Shown here: positions 34,601-35,183 of the stretch, one piece after another
Layout: every line of letters starts with the position of its first letter
Numbering within the stretch: position 1 is the stretch's first letter
Origin: Propionibacteriaceae bacterium
GTDB lineage: Bacteria > Actinomycetota > Actinomycetes > Propionibacteriales > Propionibacteriaceae
Direction of reading: 5' to 3'
DNA: 35,183 nt
Assembly: GCA_009780915.1 (NCBI GenBank)
Contig: WQZD01000029.1
Location: 1 to 35,183 of the forward strand
Made by a program: the position numbers and the translations under genes
The notes under the pieces: generated by a model
Database searches by the model: none
The model's input: the letters and a program-made list of their open reading frames with translations, nothing else
Told to the model about the DNA's origin: nothing

Positions 34601-35183
34601 GGTGCGTGACCACGGACGTGGCCGGGCTGATGATGACCAAGAGCGTGTCGCCGACCACGGCCGGCGCCGTCGGCGAGCAGGTGAGTTACCAGTACGAGGT
34701 CACCAATGTGGGCTCGGTCGCGGTGGGGGATCTGGCGATCGTCGAGACGGCCTTCTCCGGCTCCGGCGCGTTGCAGGATGCGTCGTGTGTGGTGGGGAGT
34801 GTGGTGTCGGGGCAGAGTCTGGCGCCGGGGGAGTCCACCATGTGTACGGCCCTCTACACCGTGACGGACGCGGACATGACCGCTGGCTTCGTGGACAACA
34901 CGGCTGTGGTGTCGGGGTCGGTCTCCGTGGTGTTGGGAACGGGGCAACCGTCTGTCCTGGATGTCACGTCGGATCCCAGCAGCGCCAGATTGACGGTGAC
35001 ATCGACGCCGACTACGCCGCCGACGAGTCCGCCGACCACGCCACCCACGTCTCCGCCGACGAGTCCTCCGACTACGCCGCCGACGAGTCCGCCGACCACG
35101 CCACCCACGTCTCCGCCGACGAGTCCTCCGACTACGCCGCCGACGAGTCCGCCGACCACGCCACCCACGTCTCCGCCGACGAG
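25669..35183 (+). CDS. Giant DUF11-repeat surface protein (3' end outside the window)
   Basis: The frame is open from ATG 25669 to the right edge, at least 3,171 residues. AGGAG lies 5 nt before the ATG. A signal peptide (MRKIGKLVAVAASMVLMVAT..., cleavage near VNA-AQ, residue ~31) is followed by a non-repeat N-terminal domain (about 31-360, with AYNMINLDLDTD and GVLWAGLYWGARL). From residue ~363 comes a long string of DUF11-type beta-sandwich domains, each opening like ADLSVTKT and continuing YTLTVTNNGP and DTLP. Domain starts lie near residues 363, 515, 649, 783, 914, 1055, 1187, 1349, 1496, 1673 and 1823. Three ~382-residue supermodules start at 1955, 2337 and 2720. From about residue 3112 a Pro/Thr/Ser stalk begins. 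A C-terminal sorting signal is expected beyond the edge but unseen. It is probably a wall-anchored adhesin. Confidence 0.93.
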   Translation, partial: MRKIGKLVAVAASMVLMVATIAAIPQVVNAAQTLPFLPRFSTNANGALVAIGNTLMTCPDTDPNCALAKTGKAPNNNNNAYNMINLDLDTDPSTFNSSMADLDLPAGDGVLWAGLYWGARLKAGTNGVAGTGDYNTMALKVPGGSAYIPIQASSDPGALFGPLTSGSDAYQRFADVTTIVQQAGTGDYWGANVVGGTGQDRYAGWSLVVVFSAPGMPLRNLTVFDGFNNVGNNSPQTITVSGFLTPVSGQVNAQLAMVAYEGDLSQTGDRTTLNNTQLATAVSPGSNFFNSTNDYYGQIVTSGNPADRNLLGYDIKNLGTSGVIPNGATSATFAFSSTGDAYYPGVLGIGIDLYAPDFSTSAKTVVDLSGNSPAQPGDILQYTVRYANTGQDPATKLTSTDPIPAGTEYVPGSLRMVDPFGMTVTPLTDASLDDQGEFTGSAVRVRIGTGASSSTGGNLTVGGDSQGYAFQVRVLPSAAGTVIANMAHLGYMTATTGVGSTYDVAPVETEVAEWADVSITKTMSPRVDVAGSPVTATLTVTNNGPNTATGVRVVDPIIDGFTGVTWDLSGAADGGTCEIQTPAGSGDQLVCSLPDLLDQDTMVILVSGTMPPDSTLTTMTDVASVSTTVFDPDMTNNVSSDTIQIVQQADLSITKTADQTAVTPGTSVTYTLTATNNGPSDAVGVQIADQVAPDSTDALSLTSMTPGGASLTCTQASTTGGTCVIARLRPGESATVVVAGVLGPDATQGATITNSATVSSGTVDPDLSNNTADATITVAPPSADVRLDKEVSPATLTAGGPVTYTLTATNYGPSNADGVTISDTLPATVTGIQATTDRGTCAVTGQEVDCAIGVLPASTISGSPGATATVTITGTVDPGATGTISNTASVSATTDDPDLTSNTATADAPVQGVADISVTKTADRSRLPLVGTPVTYTIRIHNNGPSVARDVTLEDQIPAGLVMDAATPPDGLPAGATCDPSFSPTSDPDHTLWTCALGDIGVGVSNDVVIDLYTVSTVNAASAMTETVTVASPTEPSSLTGDDTASWTMDAGALADLSIAKTVDQATLRAGGTAVYTLTVANAGPDDSTATVTDTLPPGVSLIPAGPGSQTSSGCAADATDPQSVSCVPTLIPDGGADLVLTLEVQIAPDLSTGDTLSNTAEVTGSTTDPSLANNQTTLTTPVVAQTNIEVTDVTWQPYQGMNQPPANQSITSAPAASFVWLTMTITNTGPATAQNTSLLLNDDLPMSGVTANNTDPVLIWWNSSSAWVTTGTGCQIVQDDLACALDNGAKGSTLDPGDSVTVSVLMMVHNSALPTSGSAIVQAQTTTYEPDLTDNTKEAPLAITAGEAGLSILKTAQPGDGDNGALIAGTSFVYSVQVWQDPRDVQYTQGLSWADARDVVVTDQLPAGFHATNVSTSQGTCAIDTTDDSQFSCAIGTIPGVWGTVPGNRVTVIVRGRTDSDVSGADIPNTAYASTSTNPGEEVSSSVDVAVDSESDLRLFKMVDPGSSQASDLTPVFYVGGQVGYTLTVVNLGPSDSGASTITDTLPQGLTLNTASSPGCQVVPPAPAAPASPQVVTCSVPPLTFGQAQVVRVVAMSSAMDDRQAGTGPGCVPGDPSLPWDPTSAPNPPGCDQYPTYPRQIVNQATVAPDAASQVDPNLANNAATASAWLDAQMDVSISTYVNTPNPVAGGTVTFGAFSSNAGPSIANFPFADATFPPGFVPISTDVPGNICTWTTSGTPVQYSLHCESIPATPWYMVFLPGQSAVSSVTMSIPDDASGTYTATVGTHSSTDQAHSPGTVDVGDINLANNVSSVSVTVQRSSDLSVTKTLLSPDPLVAGQPVSYEVSVSNAGPSIADDVLVSDTQPDGMTFQPGSSSSTCSAVEQTEGSPVVECGLGTLGVGDSATATVSFLVDAGVTADSMCNTAVVGSGSQDPDASNNVSETCDPVVPPPLADLSVAVSPATASVYPDGEFAMVGTVVNNGPGPATGVALTWQIPSGVTVSALQLRSASTGLTPDSTCTVTGTTATCLIGALPVGDTVSYDLTGTAAGPAGSTYTVTASVTQDRTDPDTTNDQASAQVDVVAVPTPALNVSKSVVPATGAVSPGDAVSYTVSIVNSGTAAGAVDEVDDLTGVLDDATMVAMTTSPGVTAQLVGGHLLITGSVDAGQTATVTYAVTVNPDGQRGDSVLFNAVAAGDTPAADRPTIDTPASQCGPCTWTPVAALDLVKTAQPTSVGLAGDQITYQFAVTNTGGTSVDGLAVQDSLGTRAGAMSAITCGTTTLAPGERTICWSTYTVAASDLTGAQIENTATATGLAGSQTITSNPSTADVGVRAATDVGVSFAPTQSQVYPGGQAAFTATVTNNGPGAATGVQMTVTIPAGMSDVVGTLSSADTGVAAAPSCVLTGSQLTCVVGDLGPGQSASFGITGAAAGPAGTTYTLTGVVTHGEADTDPGNDQADHVVTVVAAPVPALIMAKSVSPTDPVVTAGTLLTYTITLTNIGPAPAVVNHVDDLSGVVDDADLVSVSADPGLDAGVYGGDNLAITGTVDPGQSGRVTYTVRVKANGERGDSVLFNAVSSGDTPPGERPTIDTPTSQCPTCVTTRVAGLALAKTASPTVATLAGQVVTYRFLVTNDGSVPVGDVGISDTDFSGAGTLSAPVCESTQLDPGASTTCAATYAVQLHDFLDDWLTNQATASGMALGVPVVSDPSSAQVALTQATDVGVSITPDSRQVYPGGQVGFTATLTNNGPMDATAVQMAWQVPGGLSNVSATLSGSTDGLTREVSCSMTGATMVCQVDGLGVGESVSYDLIARVTGPAGTTYAIQGVSTHGEADTDPSNDQAQATIEVVPVPVPLVTIAKAVSPADSVVLAGTELAYTITLTNPGIVPAVIDHVDDLSALLDDATLGPITASTGLTTQVVGQDMMISGVIDPGQSATVSYTATVLPDGQRGDSVVFNSVFPADTPDQGRPGLGSTCAGCVTTDVAGLMMTKSVSPTTAGAVGEQVSYQYEVTNVGSVAVGDLAIVETAFSGSGALQDASCVVGSVVSGQSLAPGESTMCTALYTVTDADMTAGFVDNTAVVSGSVSVVLGTGQPSVLDVTSDPSSARLTVTSTPTTPPTSPPTTPPTSPPTSPPTTPPTSPPTTPPTSPPTSPPTTPPTSPPTTPPTSPPT
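31531..34980 (+). repeat. Three tandem ~1.15-kb supermodules of three DUF11-type domains
   Basis: Supermodules begin at about 31531, 32677 and 33826. Each has the same order: a VYPGG-type domain, a VDDL-type domain (VDEVDDLTGVLDD, VNHVDDLSGVVDD, IDHVDDLSALLDD) ending in an RGDS segment, then a CxxC linker and a third domain (LVKTAQP, LAKTASP, MTKSVSP). Spacing is 382-383 residues. Divergence between copies shows the triplication is not recent. Confidence 0.88.
35009..35183 (+). repeat. Perfect 60-bp tandem repeat encoding a Pro/Thr/Ser stalk
   Basis: From about 35009 to the edge the sequence repeats exactly every 60 bp (about 2.9 copies seen). It encodes a 20-residue unit of TPPTSPP and TTPP blocks. 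Identity at the DNA level points to a recently expanded, length-variable tract, typical of wall-spanning regions before a sorting signal. Confidence 0.92.

Overview
The window comes from a high-GC Gram-positive actinobacterium. Evidence: strong G/C bias at third codon positions; the conserved block prfB-ftsE-ftsX-M23 peptidase-smpB; a ThrE-type exporter next door; an HrpA helicase; GTG starts; and several genes whose -10 box sits 6-8 nt before the start codon (leaderless layout). I cannot name the genus. Propionibacteriaceae, Bifidobacteriaceae and Actinomycetaceae are all plausible.

Layout. (1) 1-1305: C-terminal part of a wall-anchored protein built of ~85-residue cadherin-like (tandem-95 type) repeats, closed by a very strong terminator. 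(2) 1306-3575: end of a mobile element. It holds two exact 37-bp repeats 27 bp apart (CRISPR-like, no cas genes), a truncated tyrosine recombinase, an intact tyrosine integrase on the minus strand, 11-bp iterons and an inverted repeat upstream of it, and a 3' fragment of a tRNA-Ala-like or tmRNA-like gene that looks like an attachment core. (3) 3770-6520: accessory islet with two PIN toxin-antitoxin modules (one with an excisionase-like HTH antitoxin, one VapBC with a ribbon-helix-helix-type antitoxin) and an unrecognised gene. (4) 6689-8355: a DyP-type peroxidase convergent with a lipoprotein. (5) 8518-14709: housekeeping block for translation termination and rescue (prfB, smpB), divisome-controlled wall hydrolysis (ftsE, ftsX, M23 peptidase) and amino-acid export (thrE). 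(6) 14769-17639, minus strand: drug-type ABC transporter pair and murB. (7) 17831-24618: hrpA, a two-TM Pro/Ser-rich membrane protein, and glyA on the minus strand. (8) 24619-25668: about 1 kb of non-coding DNA packed with G-rich tandem repeats and an array of seven 50-nt hairpins plus four half-units, partly copied by a 334-bp tandem duplication. (9) 25669-35183: one open frame of more than 3,170 codons, a giant DUF11-type surface protein running off the right edge.

How the parts fit. FtsE/FtsX very likely gate the coiled-coil M23 hydrolase encoded directly downstream, the standard actinobacterial arrangement. MurB and the M23 enzyme both act on peptidoglycan. The two big repeat proteins are probable cell-surface adhesins. 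The giant one ends, as far as visible, in three ~382-residue supermodules, each with one RGDS and one CxxC, followed by a perfect 60-bp Pro/Thr/Ser repeat typical of a wall-spanning stalk.

The most unusual element is the hairpin array between glyA and the giant surface protein. Its stems pair fully, allowing G-U, only when read as plus-strand RNA. It does not look like ordinary intrinsic terminators.
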